In this document: positions 1 through 11,834 of the stretch, one piece after another
How the letters are laid out: every line of letters starts with the position of its first letter
How positions within the stretch are numbered: the stretch's first letter is position 1
Origin: Geotrypetes seraphini
Taxonomy: Eukaryota > Chordata > Amphibia > Gymnophiona > Dermophiidae
Assembly (NCBI RefSeq): GCF_902459505.1
Contig: NC_047095.1
Span: forward strand, 25,496,664 to 25,560,663
DNA length: 64,000 nucleotides
Reading direction: 5' to 3'
The notes under the pieces: model-generated
Database searches by the model: none
The model's input: only the letters and a program-made list of their open reading frames with translations
Told to the model about the DNA's origin: nothing
Translations under genes and position numbers: made by a program

Positions 1-374
1 GCCGATTTATTTGAGAGAAGAAAGAATTTTAGATAAATTTAAGAGTAATCTTAAAGGATTTCTTTTTAAAGATGCATTTAACGATTAATTAATTTTATAT
101 TTTAACTTTTTTAATTATTTTAAATTCACCTACCTTCCCCATTGTTTTTATCCTTAAATGTCTCTATTATATTAAAATGCATTTCTATACCTCATTTTAC
201 CCATTGTTTTCAAGTTTGTATCGTTATGTCATGTATACTTCGGATACTTTAATGTATGTTAAATTACTATAAATTTATCTAATTTTGTAAATACTGATGT
301 ACATCGCCTAGAACTTTGAATAGGCGATTAATCAAATTTTATAATAAACTTGAAACTTGAAACTTGAAACTTGA
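1..374 (+). mobile_element. 3' end of an L2-clade LINE
   Basis: The first 90 bases encode the C-terminal LINE pattern (about FKSNLKGFLFKDAFN then stop) that ends L2-type reverse transcriptase ORFs. An AT-rich 3' UTR follows, ending in four TTGAAAC-like units, the kind of short tandem tail used by L2/CR1-group LINEs. A similar tail (AATAAACTTGAAAC) ends the copy near 52.29 kb. The 5' part lies outside the window or is missing. Clade is inferred from the tail and C-terminal motif. Confidence 0.6.
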
Positions 375-379
375 GCCCT

Positions 380-1790
380 ATATGTTGTACAGGTTATTTA
401 TTTATTTCTTAATTTCTAAAATTTCTAGACCCTTAGGGTTAACAAATAAAAGGGTTAACAAATAACAAATAAAACATTCACAATGGTTCAGAGACAGTAC
501 AATTCAACATATTTTCAATTACAGTACAATCAATAATAGCATAAACTATAACGTCAAAAGCTGGAGGAAATTATATGTTGTCAAACTTTACTAAGGGCTC
601 CTTACTAAGCTGCGATAGCGTTTTTAGCATGTGCAGAATTTTAGTGCATGCTAAACCCTCGCTAAGCGGCTAGAACTAATGCCAGCTCAATGCTGGCATT
701 AGCGTCTAGCGCGCGGGGCAATTTAGCACATGCTAAAACCGCTATCACAGCTTAATAAAAGGAGCCCTAAGTGTAATACAATGATCACAATTCAGATTTC
801 TTATTAAATATATCCACTAACAAAGTTTCAGAGAAAAGCCTCCACATACAGTTGCATCTTTAACATTTTTCTAAACGGTCAGAACAGGTCCTCAGAATGC
901 CAGGGAGAAAATTCCATAATTTTACTCCTGCCTTGGACACCATTGCTGTTCTAGATTTAGCATAACGAACAGTTTTCTCCTTCGTTGAGGCCAATCTCAT
1001 AGTACCCTCAGACCTCAGATTCCTCCTCAGCTAGTACACCTGCCACAGGGTTTGAAAATTCAATGGAACCGATCCATACAAACTCTGATGTACTACTGAT
1101 AACAACTTAAATCAAACCCTTTGCACCACTGGAAGCCAGTGCAGCTGTTTTAACGCCGGGGTAATATGTTCTCTCTGTGAGATACTCAAAATCAACCTCA
1201 CAGCAGAGTTCATCAATTGTTGTAATGCCTTACATTTAATCTTAGCTAGTCCCTGGTAAATCATATTATAGTAGTCTAACTGAGGCAAAATCAATGCCTG
1301 TACTACTGAATGGAAATCATATGGAAGAAGCATTGGTTTCAATCGATAAAGTGTCCGCAGCTGTGAGTATCCACCCTTGACTACCCATTGAGAGAGTATA
1401 GTCTAAACATACATCTAAGATCACCATCTCCCTTTCAACTTGCAGATTTGTTCCTTGAACCTTGATTTCAGTTGGAAGCTTCTCAATCTCATCCTCACTC
1501 ACTATCACTACCTCAGACTTCATATACTTATTCCAATCTTTCCCAATTTCCATCATTCCACTCTCAATGGGAAAGAAAAACAGGATATCATCGGCATAAA
1601 ATCTGTAATCCACCCCAATTCACGAAATCTTTTTCCTAATGTAGCCAAATATAAGTTAAACAACAAGGCTGACAAGACAGATCCCTGAGGCACTTCTTTT
1701 TTAACTTCCTTTATCTCTGATGCCATTTGCCTACTCTGTACAACAAATGACCTTCCCAACAAGTAAGCTGAGGCTCAAATTATCTCTTTG
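380..1790 (-). mobile_element. L2-clade LINE, reverse transcriptase C-terminal half and 3' UTR
   Basis: Minus-strand pieces encode, in 5' to 3' order, EVPQGSVLSALLFNLYLA (RT motif, about 1700), FYADDILFF (catalytic YADD, about 1600), and LILPQLDYYNMIYQG...HITPALKQLHWLPV (about 1110-1340), the canonical order of the L2/CR1-group RT and its C-terminal region. The copy is frame-broken, so it is dead. A short MITE sits in its 3' part at 595-767. A sister copy of the same family lies at about 57.72-59.10 kb; both share the stretch AAGCCTCCACA in the 3' region. Confidence 0.75.
595..767. mobile_element. MITE with GGGCTCC...GGAGCCC termini, 3-bp TAA duplication
   Basis: It starts GGGCTCCTTACTAAGCTGCG and ends CAGCTTAATAAAAGGAGCCC, an imperfect terminal inverted repeat, and it is flanked on both sides by TAA (592-594 and 768-770). 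The interior is palindromic around GCTGGCATTAGC. It has no coding capacity. The same family recurs at 22767-22925, 54344-54458 and 58107-58292, each with a 3-bp flanking duplication (TAT, CAT, TTT). A 3-bp duplication suggests PIF/Harbinger or a CACTA-like mobiliser; the sequence does not settle which. Confidence 0.8.
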
Positions 1791-1924
1791 TGAACTGAAT
1801 AAACTGAAAAGACATGGGATAGTATTCTGGATTGGGAACTAGTTAAAAGATGGAACTACAATATAGTAGGGTTAAATGGTTAATTTCCTTTAATGTAGAA
1901 AGGAGAATAGTGGAGTGCTTAAAT

Positions 1925-2260
1925 TTATAATCAAAACAAACGTCTAAGTCCATTTTGGGCCTAGGGCGCTAGCTGCCCAAAATCAGCAGCGTCCAAAGTC
2001 CATTCTTGGAAAATACTGTCCAAAAATTTTTTGGAGGGAAAAATTGTCTACTTCTATATCCAGTCATTTGATCGTCCAGTCCACTCGTATGTCTATCTTT
2101 AAACTATATTCTCATCCAAAAAATCATCAAAATCCCAAACACCTAGAACAAGACCTTTTGGACGTGGGAGGGGCCAGCAAAGTGATAGAGTGGCCACCCA
2201 GACATGGCAACAGAGTAGTGGGGCACCTAACAGGGTACCTAACCTTTTATTTAGTTGGTA
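1925..2260. mobile_element. Non-autonomous DNA transposon fragment, GACGTCC-type family
   Basis: This shares ordered segments with 2806-3340: TAATCAAAA near the start, CGTCTAAGTCC, GGGCGCTAG, GCAGCGTCCAAA, CATTTGATCGTCCAG, AACATAGAACAAGACC-like. No coding capacity is visible; the 120-codon reading frame across 2044-2406 is repeat-derived. The family typically begins GGGGCATAATC and is rich in CGTCC words. Superfamily is not determined. Confidence 0.5.
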
Positions 2261-2499
2261 ATGAATCTAAATATCCTTCCTATTTTGCTTTTCACATACT
2301 CATGTACTTAATATTAGAAGTTATTTTGACATTTTTTAGAAAAAAATGCCAGACTTTCTCTGGAGAAGTGCCTGTGGGAAAGTCAGGTTTCTTCCATGAT
2401 AAATAATAATTATGAAACAGAGCAATTACACTGATGCTAATGTCTTTGCTGAATAAAATAAATTTTCTCTGCATATTTTACACACTTAAAGGAGACTGG

Positions 2500-2790
2500 A
2501 TCTAGAGAATGACACTGACAGGTACCCACGGACGCGAGACAGAGGCTATGGTAACGAGGTGGGAATGGGGACACAGCCTGCGGGGACAGGGCTTTTGGAT
2601 TTAAATGAACTACTGTTAAAAGACATCAATTGTGTCTTGTCTGTCTTTGATGTGGCAACAAGAGTCAAATCTGCTGATCAGACTCCTACTATCTGCAACA
2701 TCCTTCCATCACGTGCCCAGCTGCTCAAGCATCTTACTGTTACTGCAACAGATTCATCCATCATTGCTGGCATCAAGTAACATTTCCAAC
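2500..2790 (+). mobile_element. hAT-like transposon fragment
   Basis: It begins TAGAGAATGACACTGACAGG, close to the TAGAGAATGACACGGGG ends of a known vertebrate hAT group; the same start recurs at 15413. Downstream, the + strand reads VLSVFDVATRVKSADQ...LPSRAQLLKHLTVTATDSSI, which looks like a decayed transposase piece but is too short for firm assignment. Bases 2261-2500 between this and the preceding repeat hold nothing I recognise. Confidence 0.35.
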
Positions 2791-2805
2791 ATTTAATAGA
2801 CACAT

Positions 2806-3345
2806 GGAGGGGCATAATCAAAAGAAACATCTACGTCCTATTTTGATGTAGGGTGCTAGACATCCAAAGTTTGCAGCGTCAAAATGTCCATTCTCGAAAA
2901 GTATGTCCAAAATAATTTTTTTCCCCAAAAATCATAAAAATATAAGAACATAAGAAACGCCTTCACCGAATCAGACCTTTTGGTCCATCCAGTCCGGTGA
3001 CCCGCACATGCGGAGGCCAAGCCAGGTGTTCCCCGATGAAGACCTGTTTACTCGTATCCATCAATGTGATTTGCAAGAAGGTATGCATCCAACTTGCCCT
3101 TGAAACCCAGAATGGTGGTCTTCGTCACAACCTCCTTCGGGAGAGCATTCCAAGCGTCCACCACTCGCTGTGTGAAACAGAACTTCCTGGTATTTGTCTT
3201 GAGCCTGTCGCCTCTCAACTTCAGTCATCTATCTATATGTCCAGGCATTTGATCATTCATCCACTATGTCCATCTTTAAACCACATTCTTGATCAAAAAT
3301 TTGTCAAAGTCTGAAACGTCCAGAACAAGACCATCTGAAAAAGAA
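2806..3345. mobile_element. GACGTCC-type DNA transposon interrupted by a CR1
   Basis: The left part (2806-2940) begins GGAGGGGCATAATCAAAAG and carries the CATCCAAAGTTTGCAGCGTC segment. The right part (3226-3345) resumes with the TGTCCAGGCATTTGATCATTC segment in the same order as the copy at 1925-2260. The intervening 2941-3225 is a CR1 3' end, so the CR1 is younger than this transposon. Confidence 0.55.
2941..3225 (-). mobile_element. CR1 LINE 3' end, 5'-truncated
   Basis: Read on the minus strand, it encodes the CR1 C-terminal region (TTRVVDAWNALPKEVVTKTTILG-like, within 3115-3190) and ends with the tail TTCTTATGTTCTTAT. The + strand therefore begins ATAAGAACATAAGAAACGCC, a start also seen at 10787, 45222, 49117 and 50751. 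It is nested in the transposon at 2806-3345. Confidence 0.8.
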
Positions 3346-3566
3346 AACATTGATTTTGAAACAGAAAGGCGACCATGAGGGTGAGAGGAAGAAGTGAGAT
3401 GGGCCAACTAGGGGAAGAAATGCTGGAGCTGTGGTGCCCAGGGCAGCTGCCCTGCTTGCCCTCCCCTAACAACACACCAGTGAAAGTACCACACCAGAGG
3501 GTTCCTCTGATGTTTTTGGGCCCGAGGCATGTGCCTAATGGGCCTACCCTTCAATCCAGCACTGAT
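3346..3566. other. GC-richer spacer, unrecognised repeat-like sequence
   Basis: It contains GGGCCCGAGGCATGTGCCTAATGGGCC, related in wording to the start of the hAT element at 18958 (AATAGGCC...GCACATGCCTAGGGCCCG) but in the opposite order. It is probably an old hAT fragment. No gene is seen. Confidence 0.25.
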
Positions 3567-6510
3567 CATATCTCTCCTCTTCTGCCTTTCCTCTAAAGTA
3601 TACTGTACATAGTGAGATCTTTAAGTCTGTCCCCATATGCCTTATGACGAAGACCACACACCATTTTAGTAGCCTTCTTCTTGACCGACTCCATCCTTTT
3701 ATATCTTTTTGAAGGTGCGGTCTCCAGAATGGTACACAATATTCTAAATGAGGTCTCACCAGAGTCTTATGCAGGGGCATCAATACCTTCTTTTTGCTAC
3801 TGGCCATATCTCTTCCTATGCACCCTAGCATCCTTCTAGCTTTGGCCACCTTAAGATTAAATCACATACAATCACACCCAAGTCCCACTCTTCTGTCATG
3901 TACATAAGTTCTTCACTCCCTAAACTGTACCCATTCCTGTGGGGTTTTGCAGCCCAAATGCATGACCTTGCATCTTAACATTAAATTTTAGCTGCCAAAT
4001 TTCAGCCCATTCTTCAAACTTTACTAGGTCTTTCTTCATGTTATTCACACCATCCTGTGTGTCTACTATATTGCAGATTTTGTTATCAATTGTAAAGAGG
4101 CAAATCTTACATAACAGCCCTTCAGCAATATCGCTTATAAAAATGTTATAAAGAATAGGCCCAAGAACAGAACCTTGAGGCACACCATTGGTAACATCCT
4201 TTTCCTCAGAGCAATCTCCATAAACCACTACCCTCTGTCGCCTTCCACTCAACAACTTCTTGACCCAGCCTGTCACTTTGGGGCCCATCCCGAGGGCACT
4301 CAGTTTATTTATTAGACGTCTGTGTGGAACACTGTCACTGTCACTGTCAAAAATCTAAATACATCACATCTAGCGCACTCCCTCTACCCAATTCTCTGGT
4401 CACCCGGTCAAAGAAATTGATCAGACTTGTTTGACAAGACCTATTTCTAGTGAATCCATGTTGCCTCTGGTCTTGTAATCCACCAGATTCCAGAAACTTC
4501 ACCATTCTCTGTTTTAAAAGCGTTTCTATTAATTTGCTTACCATGGAAGTTAGACTTACTGGCCTGTACTTCCCTACTTCTTCCTTGTTTCCACTTTTGT
4601 GTAGAGGGGCCACATCCACCCTTCTTCAGTCCTCCGGTACCACTCCCAACTCTAGAGAAGCATTGAGGTCAGCGGAGCCAGCAGAACTTCCCTAAGTTCC
4701 TTCAGCACCCTCAGATGTACACTCTGTGGCCCCATTGCTTTGTCTACCTTTAATTTAACTAGCTCCTCAAGAACACAACCCTCTGAAAATGGATCAGAAT
4801 CTACCACTCCTCCATCCCTATTTGCATTTGTCTTCTAATCTAATCTTCCATTTGTGTGTCACTCATACCTATTCAAGCTCTAGGTGACTTATAGAGAGGG
4901 GTGACGGGGGCAAGAGGAGGGGACTAGAACGGGAGCCTTGATTGAGAGGGAGGAAAAAAGAAGGAAGAGGAAAAAAAATCCTTGTGGTCCCGCTCCAGAC
5001 ACTTCAGCTGTGAACACAGAACAGAAATATTTGTCAAGAATTCAGCCTTTTCTTTATCAGCTTCTACATATTCCGCCCTTTCACTGTTGAGTCTCATAAT
5101 GCCACTTTTGCACTTCTTCCTATCACTGATACATCTGAAAAATGTCTTGTCTTCCCATTTTACCATATCAGCAAGTTTTTCTTCCATTTGTATCTTTGCT
5201 TTCCTGATTACTTGACAAGCCTCTCTTAACTTTTCCAGATATTTTTGCCTGTCTTCCTCTTTCTGTGATCTTTTGTAGTTTATGAAAGCTAACCTCTTAT
5301 TCATTACCTTCTCGGCTACTACTTTTGAGAACCAAAGCAGCCTTCTTTTCCTCTTACTTTTACTTACTTGCCTCACAAAAAATTCTGTCATTTTCATCCA
5401 GACATCAACTCCTTGACGTAATCCCCCATCCAAAGTTAGTTAAAAAAAGACAACCAAGAACCTTTACTTTTGAATGAGCCCTCTCCATAACCATTTTAAT
5501 ATTAAACCGTAACATGCAGTGATCACTGGATGCCAGATGATCACCTACTGTAATTTCAGAAACACTTTCTCATTTGTAAGCACTAAGTCCAGTATGACCC
5601 CCATCCCATGTAGGTTCCATTACCAACTGCTGGAACAGTTCTCCCTACTTCTCGCAATAGGAATACCCCAATTAACATTCGGCATGTTAAAATTACCTAT
5701 TAGTAAAACGTCCCCTTTTTTGAAGGAGGCCTGTATATCACACCAATATTTACCATTCCCCCTTTCCAAATTGATTCACAGTGTCTCTTCCTTGTCCTGT
5801 AGATCCTGCAGTTGTGTGGCTTTAATATGATCTTTCTCGTAATGCTACTCCCCCTCCTTTTCTTCCTACCCTGTATAACTACATCCTAGTCATGGATCTC
5901 CGTGAACTCCATCTCTGTGATCGCCACCTCAGTATATCCAACTCATCTTCTTCCATCAGTTTTTAGATCCAGAATCTTGTTTCCCATACTTCGAGCATTA
6001 GTATATACTGCTTTCCAGACATTGCTCCCTTTTCTCATCCATGTAGAGATATTCAGTGGTTTACTTACCTGAGGGCTTACATTCACCCGGAGGATTTGAT
6101 CACCCTGCCCCATCACTTCTAGTTAAAAGCCCTCTTCAGTAGATTATCCAGTTTTCAGCCGAAGAAACTTCTTCCCTTCTTTGATAGATGTATACCATCC
6201 TTGCTTAGCAGTCCTTGGAAAATCATCCCATGGCCCAGGAAGCCAAAACACTGTCGATAACACCATCCACGTAGCCACGCATTCATCTCCAGGATGCGTG
6301 CTTCTCCTACCTGTCTCTTACCCTTGACAGGGAGGATGGATGAGTATACCATCTGTACACCGAACTGTAAAGTAAAGGGACTTCTGTTTCTTAAGTTAAT
6401 GTTTGTTACATTTTTGCATTTTAATGTGCATAGTTTCCACAAATAGGCATACTTTTTCTCATTAGCACAGATTTTGCACGAAGCTGCGTTAGACTTTTCT
6501 ATCACCGGCT
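3567..6510 (-). mobile_element. Long CR1 LINE copy lacking its 3' end
   Basis: From 5' (about 6.5 kb) to 3' on the minus strand: a segment resembling the end of CR1 ORF1/linker (WLRGWCYRQCFGFLGHG...DGIHLSKKGRSFFG, about 6170-6290); the apurinic-like endonuclease (GNFNMPNVNWG, from about 5690); a linker (VAEKVMNKRLAFINYKRSQKEEDRQKY, about 5230-5300); RT motifs (APLHKSGNKEEVGKYRPVSL, about 4550; GVPQGSVLGPILYNIFI, about 4150-4200); and the thumb region (LVRPHLEYCVPFWRPHLQKD, about 3720). The frame is broken repeatedly. It stops at about 3567 inside the C-terminal region, so the CR1 3' UTR and tail are missing here. It is the most complete LINE in the window. Confidence 0.85.
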
Positions 6511-6615
6511 ATGGTGGAATTAGCTCCGCTGCTCATAGAATTCCTATGAGTGTTGGAGCTAAATACCACCGTGGCTGATGATAAAAAAGCCTAACATGGC
6601 TTCATAAAGGGGTGG
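6487..6615. repeat. Palindromic MITE-like repeat
   Basis: An imperfect inverted repeat: GAAGCTGCGTTAGAC...TCACCGGCTATGGTGG at the left pairs loosely with CACCGTGGCTGATGA...GCCTAACATGGCTTC at the right, around a core GCTCATAGAATTCCTATGAG. The core is shared with other short palindromic repeats here (about 7835 and 53222). Confidence 0.4.
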
Positions 6616-7679
6616 GGTAGTTAATTAAATTTGATATACCACTATGAGGCAGTACTGGCACAGCGGTTTGCATTTTAACACAGTGAATCAAAGTGCATTA
6701 TTATTAACACAATTTTAGTACATTGGTCCTTCCCATGATGTGAGTGGCAGCCAATTTCAGGCTGAAGACCTCAGAATCACTGTCCCATCTTTGACCATCG
6801 CATCAGCTTTTTAAGTTGAGATCCCAAATGGGAGCATTCAATTTGTTCCAATTGCTCTTTTGGCTTAATAAAGCAATTGATTTGCACTCAAAGAGCCATT
6901 TTAATAAGAGGCATCTTAATTAACATTTTAAATGAGTTCTTCGGTTTTGACTGGCACATTCAGTCATTGCTTTGATTTTTTTTCCAATAGTCTGTTAAAC
7001 AATAGATGATCTACAAGAATTAAAAACTTGAATTTGTGTTATATTAATTGATTAGTCTGTGTGATACAGTATGACAAGAAATTTCAAAATTTATTCCCTG
7101 AACTGGAACACCACATTCTTTATACCTGAAGCTTCATTAATTGCCTGCTTTCCCAGTGGTCTAATTCTTATTTTAATTATGCAGAGATACTGATGTGTCA
7201 AATACAATATTCTCTTTATATTAATATAGAAGTCAATCAAAGTGCAATCAGAAGCAGCCCTTGATGAAATTAATAAAGTAAGTACCTTTGCAATAAAGAT
7301 GTCATCAGTACAGGAGCCCAGTTCCAGAACGAGAGAGAAAAGAGAGAGTGAGAGAGAGAGAGAAGCGGAGATAGAACTTCTGAAATCTGTCCTGGTGACC
7401 TAACATATTCATTGTGGACAGACTAAAACCACATTCACCAGGATAGGTTTGGGAAGTCTTGAGAGACAGAGAGGAGTTTATACAGGTAGGTTGAAACAAA
7501 GACGGAAAGTAAAGAAGAATAAATTGCTTTCCATTCTTTTTGCCTGCTCTACATCTGAAAGTTTATGCATGATGCTCAACTGAAGATGTAAAATTTCTGT
7601 AAGTTTGCAATTGATCAGAAAAATCTTTTTCTTGTTTATTCTAAGGATAAAAAATACATTTTTGGAAGACATACACGGG
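6616..7679. other. AT-rich sequence without a recognised gene; GA microsatellite
   Basis: No long frame or family match is seen. A GA/GAGA-rich simple repeat occupies about 7325-7372. The remainder looks like old unique sequence. Confidence 0.5.
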
Positions 7680-8780
7680 GGAATTCAATAAATGGTGCTG
7701 AAACTTAGGTGCTTGAGAAATTCAGTGCTAAGTGCTATTCTATAAAGGGCACACCCCTTATTTAGCTTGGATACCACACTTACCCCGCTCCCTCCTTAGC
7801 ACAGGGAACCACGTTGAATTCCCCGTGCTACTCCTGGCATTCATAGGAACTCTATGTGTGAAGGGAGCAGTGCGCAGCATTCAGTGCGACTCCCTGTGCT
7901 AATAATCACTATCGTGGTGTAGTAAAAGGATGCTGGACTTACGCCTGCTGAAACCTGGTGTAAATGCTGGCATTCAAGTTAGGTAAGGCTGTATTCTATA
8001 ATTTCTCATGCAACTTTTTGGAATGCCCATGGCCACACCCCCTTTTGAGATATGCATCATGCCATGCTTTAAAGAATTTAACATTTAAGCTAAGTATTTA
8101 ATATTCTATGGAACCTTAATGACATAAAATATTTATGCAGTTGAACACATTTGAATATATTTAAAATAGAAGGCCTGGTGAGGATTCGATGCATAAAGGC
8201 AGATACTATGAAAATCTTTGAGTATCTTGGTGGCGTCTCTGAGGGTTTTGTTGAAAATTATCTTCAGTGAGAGTTTTAGGAGGTGATCTAAATTGGGCCA
8301 CTTCTGTAATATCAATGCCTTATAGAATAGCACACATTCAGATGTGTGTGTGCAAATTTAAATGAGGCCAATTAGCATCAATAATTGTTTGTTAGCAATC
8401 AATTATTGATGATTCAGAGCTCATTATCCAATATATTTGCAAGCATATCTTGGAAGCACACTCAAAATTGGACACCTTGTATAGAATCTGGGGTACATCA
8501 AGCTAAATGTGTTAGGCGTAAAATTAAGTAGTGGACGTCAATGTTTTAATTTAAATTCTGACCAGTGCTAAAACCAGGCTTAAATGCCTGCGCCTAAGCT
8601 GTGCACGGATTGGGTGTATTCTTTAACAACGCCTAAATAGGTGTGCTTACCGGTAGTTATGCAATGCACACAGGGGCGAAGTGCAATTCTATAAAAGGTA
8701 TACACACCTCGTAGAATCGCTCTACGCGCCTCTCTAGTCAGCACTGATTATGGGGGGCGCAATATATAGAATATGATCTA
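7680..8780. mobile_element. Decayed DNA-transposon sequence of the TTCTATAAA/CGCCTAA type
   Basis: Segments such as GTGCTATTCTATAAAGGGCAC (about 7729), CTGTATTCTATAATT (about 7988), AATTCTATAAAAGG (about 8692) and repeated GCGCCTAA/TTAGGCG words match the style of 16360-17110. They look like overlapping old non-autonomous DNA transposons. Boundaries and superfamily are unclear. The short reading frame at 8133-8333 has no recognisable domain. Confidence 0.35.
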
Positions 8781-8837
8781 TGTGCCTTTTGTTTCAGGAA
8801 GCATGGCATAGGTGCAGAGTGAATACTAACAAACTGC

Positions 8838-8935
8838 AAATAATAATAATAATAATAACTTTATTCTTATATACCGCCAACAATCTTGCGACTTCTAGGC
8901 GGTATATATATATAAATAGGGCACCCATTATTATA
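8838..8935 (-). mobile_element. LINE/SINE 3' tail with AAT repeat
   Basis: On the minus strand this reads ATACCGCCTAGAAGTCGC...GGCGGTATATAAGAATAAAG followed by ATT repeats. The GGCGGTATATAA(G)AATAAA word is the usual 3' end of L2-type LINEs and of the SINEs that share it (compare 40578-40590). The AAT microsatellite at 8840-8858 is its tail. Confidence 0.45.
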
Positions 8936-10004
8936 ATGACTTAAACTGACTTAAGGTGCTCAGAACCAAAGGATGGTAAAAAACCTACAAACGGGGACAA
9001 GCCCCTAAATGCGGTTTTTAAACACCCACTCTCAACACAAATCGCTGCAAAAAATACAGAAGATGTATAGTTATACCCCTTCTGAAATCCTCAGAAAAAA
9101 TAGGCTATAACGTGAGTCCTGCACAACATCCAAAGATTGAAATGGAAGGTTATTAGGATCTCAAGTGCTCACAGTTATGTGCCAACGGACCAAGTCTATT
9201 GGAGCAAACAAATCACTCTAAGATGGTAATTGTAAATAAACTGTGTAGATGGTATAATGAATGTGCCAAAGAAAATTTTTTTATACGCTCAGAATCATGG
9301 AGAGGGTAACTGGGGAAAATCCCAACACTACCGCCTCACCGCCCAATCATCGCATATGAAAAAGTGAGCGACAGATTTATATTGTGACTTTATAAATGCA
9401 AATGCCAAAAACGGCTAAAGACCTTAAGTGGTATACGTCATATCATTCAAAAGAATTCAGCAAACTTATCTTTTTTAGCTTGCAGGTTCCGACGTGCCAC
9501 GTTTCGTTCCTGCCTAAGGGAACCAATGAAAAACTGTAAAGAATTTTCATATGGTGGGCGTCAAAGATTCTAAAAAGATACAAATATTAAATTAATTAAT
9601 ACTATATTAATACTAATGTTAAAACAAGTCTAATTTATCTAATTTATACTTTAAAACATAGATCTCGGCTATAAGGAATAGGACTCACCAAAAATAGTAA
9701 CACATGTCTCACGTTAATTGTTGGTTGGTTGGAGAGCATTTCACACAGCTTCTATTTTTCTGATGTTACAAAGGCGGAAATACCGCCATGAATTTAAAGG
9801 GCTCCAACGTCACCACGTGAAAAACGTCACGTGGTCACGCTGAGCCACTGGCGAATAAGGAAATGCCAAATTGAGATGATAAGAAGGAAATTTGTAATGA
9901 TTACAAAAATTGCTACACACAAAAAATGACTATAAAAACACATGCCATTTGATCTCACTGTTGAGAACCCTAGGATATAAAGTATCCAATTTGAAGATCC
10001 AATT

Positions 10005-10786
10005 CTATTCTCTGGCATACAGTCTCGCTTTGAGATTGCCACCTCGTGGTAAAACCGGGACTTCCAAAACAGAAAAACGTAACGATGTCAGCTGATGATT
10101 CTCTGTGACCCAATGTTGGGTAAAGGGAGCTTCCATGACATTTGTAGAAATTCTGCTAATGTGTTCCCCAATGCGCACCCGGATGCTTCTGATTGTATGT
10201 CCTATGTATAACAACTTGCAAGGACACTGTATAACGTACACTACTCCACTTGAACAGCAATTAGTAGATGTCATGTTCTTACGATTGTACACCCATGCAG
10301 GCACATTTATTTGGGAAAGAGGTACAAAATACTGACAGACTTTGCATGCAGAGCAAGGGGAATGAGTGCCACCAGATGGCGTCGGGGAATTACTCACAGA
10401 TTGAAATTGAGATCTTGTTAAACATTGCTTTAGATTACGGCTTCGAGAGTAAGCGAAGCGCGGAGGTTCTTGAAAAATAGCATGATGTTGTAAAATATCC
10501 CAGTGAGAATTAATTATATGCTTAATCTTAAACGCATATTGAGAGTAAGGGATGACACAAACAAGAGACGACTCACTAACGTTGTTATTTGAAGAAAGAA
10601 GAGCTTCTCTTGAAGCATACAAAGCTCTCTTAAACACTTTTTTAACAACTGTATTGGGATAACCTCGCTCTCTGAAGCGTAATTTCATGTCCTCAGCTTT
10701 ATTCAAGAATTCATCTTGTGAAGAACACAGGTGACGTAACCTCAAAAACTGGCCTGTAGGTATGTTATTACGTAAATGTCTTGGAT
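10005..10786 (-). pseudogene. Penelope-like element ORF, GIY-YIG endonuclease part
   Basis: On the minus strand it continues the same protein: RHLRNNIPTGQFLRLRHLCSS, a long linker, a Cys cluster (CSACKVCQYF), then GVVYVIQCPCKLLYIGHTIR followed by RVRIGEHISRI. This is the GIY-YIG-type endonuclease of Penelope-like elements; here the motif reads VVYVI...LLYIG. The C-terminal end is duplicated in the inverted copy at 13874-14040 (+). The first residues of the 288-codon frame (MTCWAAAGADC...) come from the CR1 and do not belong to it. Confidence 0.85.
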
Positions 10787-11823
10787 AAGAACATAAGCAG
10801 TGCCTCTGCCGGGTCAGACCACAGGTCCATCCCGCCCAGCAGTCCGCCCCCGCGGCGGCCCAACAGGTCATGACCTGCCTTAATCACCAGAAGGGGCCCC
10901 CTATTGCCCCCTAGGTTTGTCATCGAAGTCCTATCTTCCCATCAAAGTCCTAACCCTCAGGCCTTGCACCTGCACGACCTGGTGAGCTGTCTATATTTAT
11001 GCATCACCCCAGCACCTCCCTCAGTACCCCACGATCCCCTTTTCCCTCAGGAATCCGTCCAATCCCTGTTTGAATCCATGTACTGTACTCTGCCGGATCA
11101 CTTCCTCCGGGAGCGCATTCCATGTGTCCACGACCCTTTGGGTGAAGAAAAACTTCCTTGCATTTGATTTGAACCTATCCCCCTTCAGTTTCTCTGAGTG
11201 CCCCCTCGTACCTGTCGTCCCTTTTAGTCTGAAGAACCTGTCCCTGTCCACCGTCTTTATGCCCCTAAGTATTTTGAAGGTCTCTATCATATCCCCCCTG
11301 AGCCTCCTCTTTTCCAGAGAGAAGAGCCCCAGTTTATCCAGCCTCTCGGCATATGGGCAGTTTTCCAGCCCTCTTATCAGTTTCGTTGCCCTCCTTTGGA
11401 CTCTCTCAAGAATTGCCTTGTCCTTCTTGAGGTGCGGCGACCAATATTGAACGCAGTATTCCAGATGTGGGCGCACCATCGCTCGATACAGCGGCATGAT
11501 GACTTCCCGCGTCCTGGTTGTTATGCCCCTCTTGATGATGCCCAGCATCCTGTTGGCTTTCTTCGAGGCTGCTGCACACTGTGCGGATGGTTTCATGGAT
11601 GGATCCACTAGCACACCCAAGTCTCTCTCAAGTCCGGTGTCTCCCAGCAATCCCCCCCCCCCCCCCATTTTATACTCGAACAACGGGTTCTTTTTCCCTA
11701 TGTGCATGACCTTGCATTTATCTACGTTAAAGCACATTTGCCATTTGTTTGCCCAGTCCTCCAGCTTATCGAGGTCCCTTTGCAGTTCCTCACACTCCTC
11801 CCTGGTCCTAAGAGATGACTCTC
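10787..11823 (-). mobile_element. CR1 LINE, 5'-truncated, inside the Penelope-like element
   Basis: The minus strand encodes the CR1 RT C-terminal half almost without break for 238 codons: CFNVDKCKVMHIGKKN, ERDLGVLVDPSMKPSAQCAAASKKANRMLG, MVRPHLEYCVQYWSPHLKKD, RLRGDMIETFKILRG, RKFFFTQRVVDTWNALPEEV. It ends in the CR1 3' UTR with TTATGTTCTTA. The intact frame suggests a young insertion. The Penelope coding sequence resumes on either side (LLRYES before it, PRHLRNN after it), which places the insertion inside that ORF. A run of Cs at 11651-11666 interrupts similarity to sister copies and is local expansion. Confidence 0.92.
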
Positions 11824-11834
11824 ATACCTAAGAA

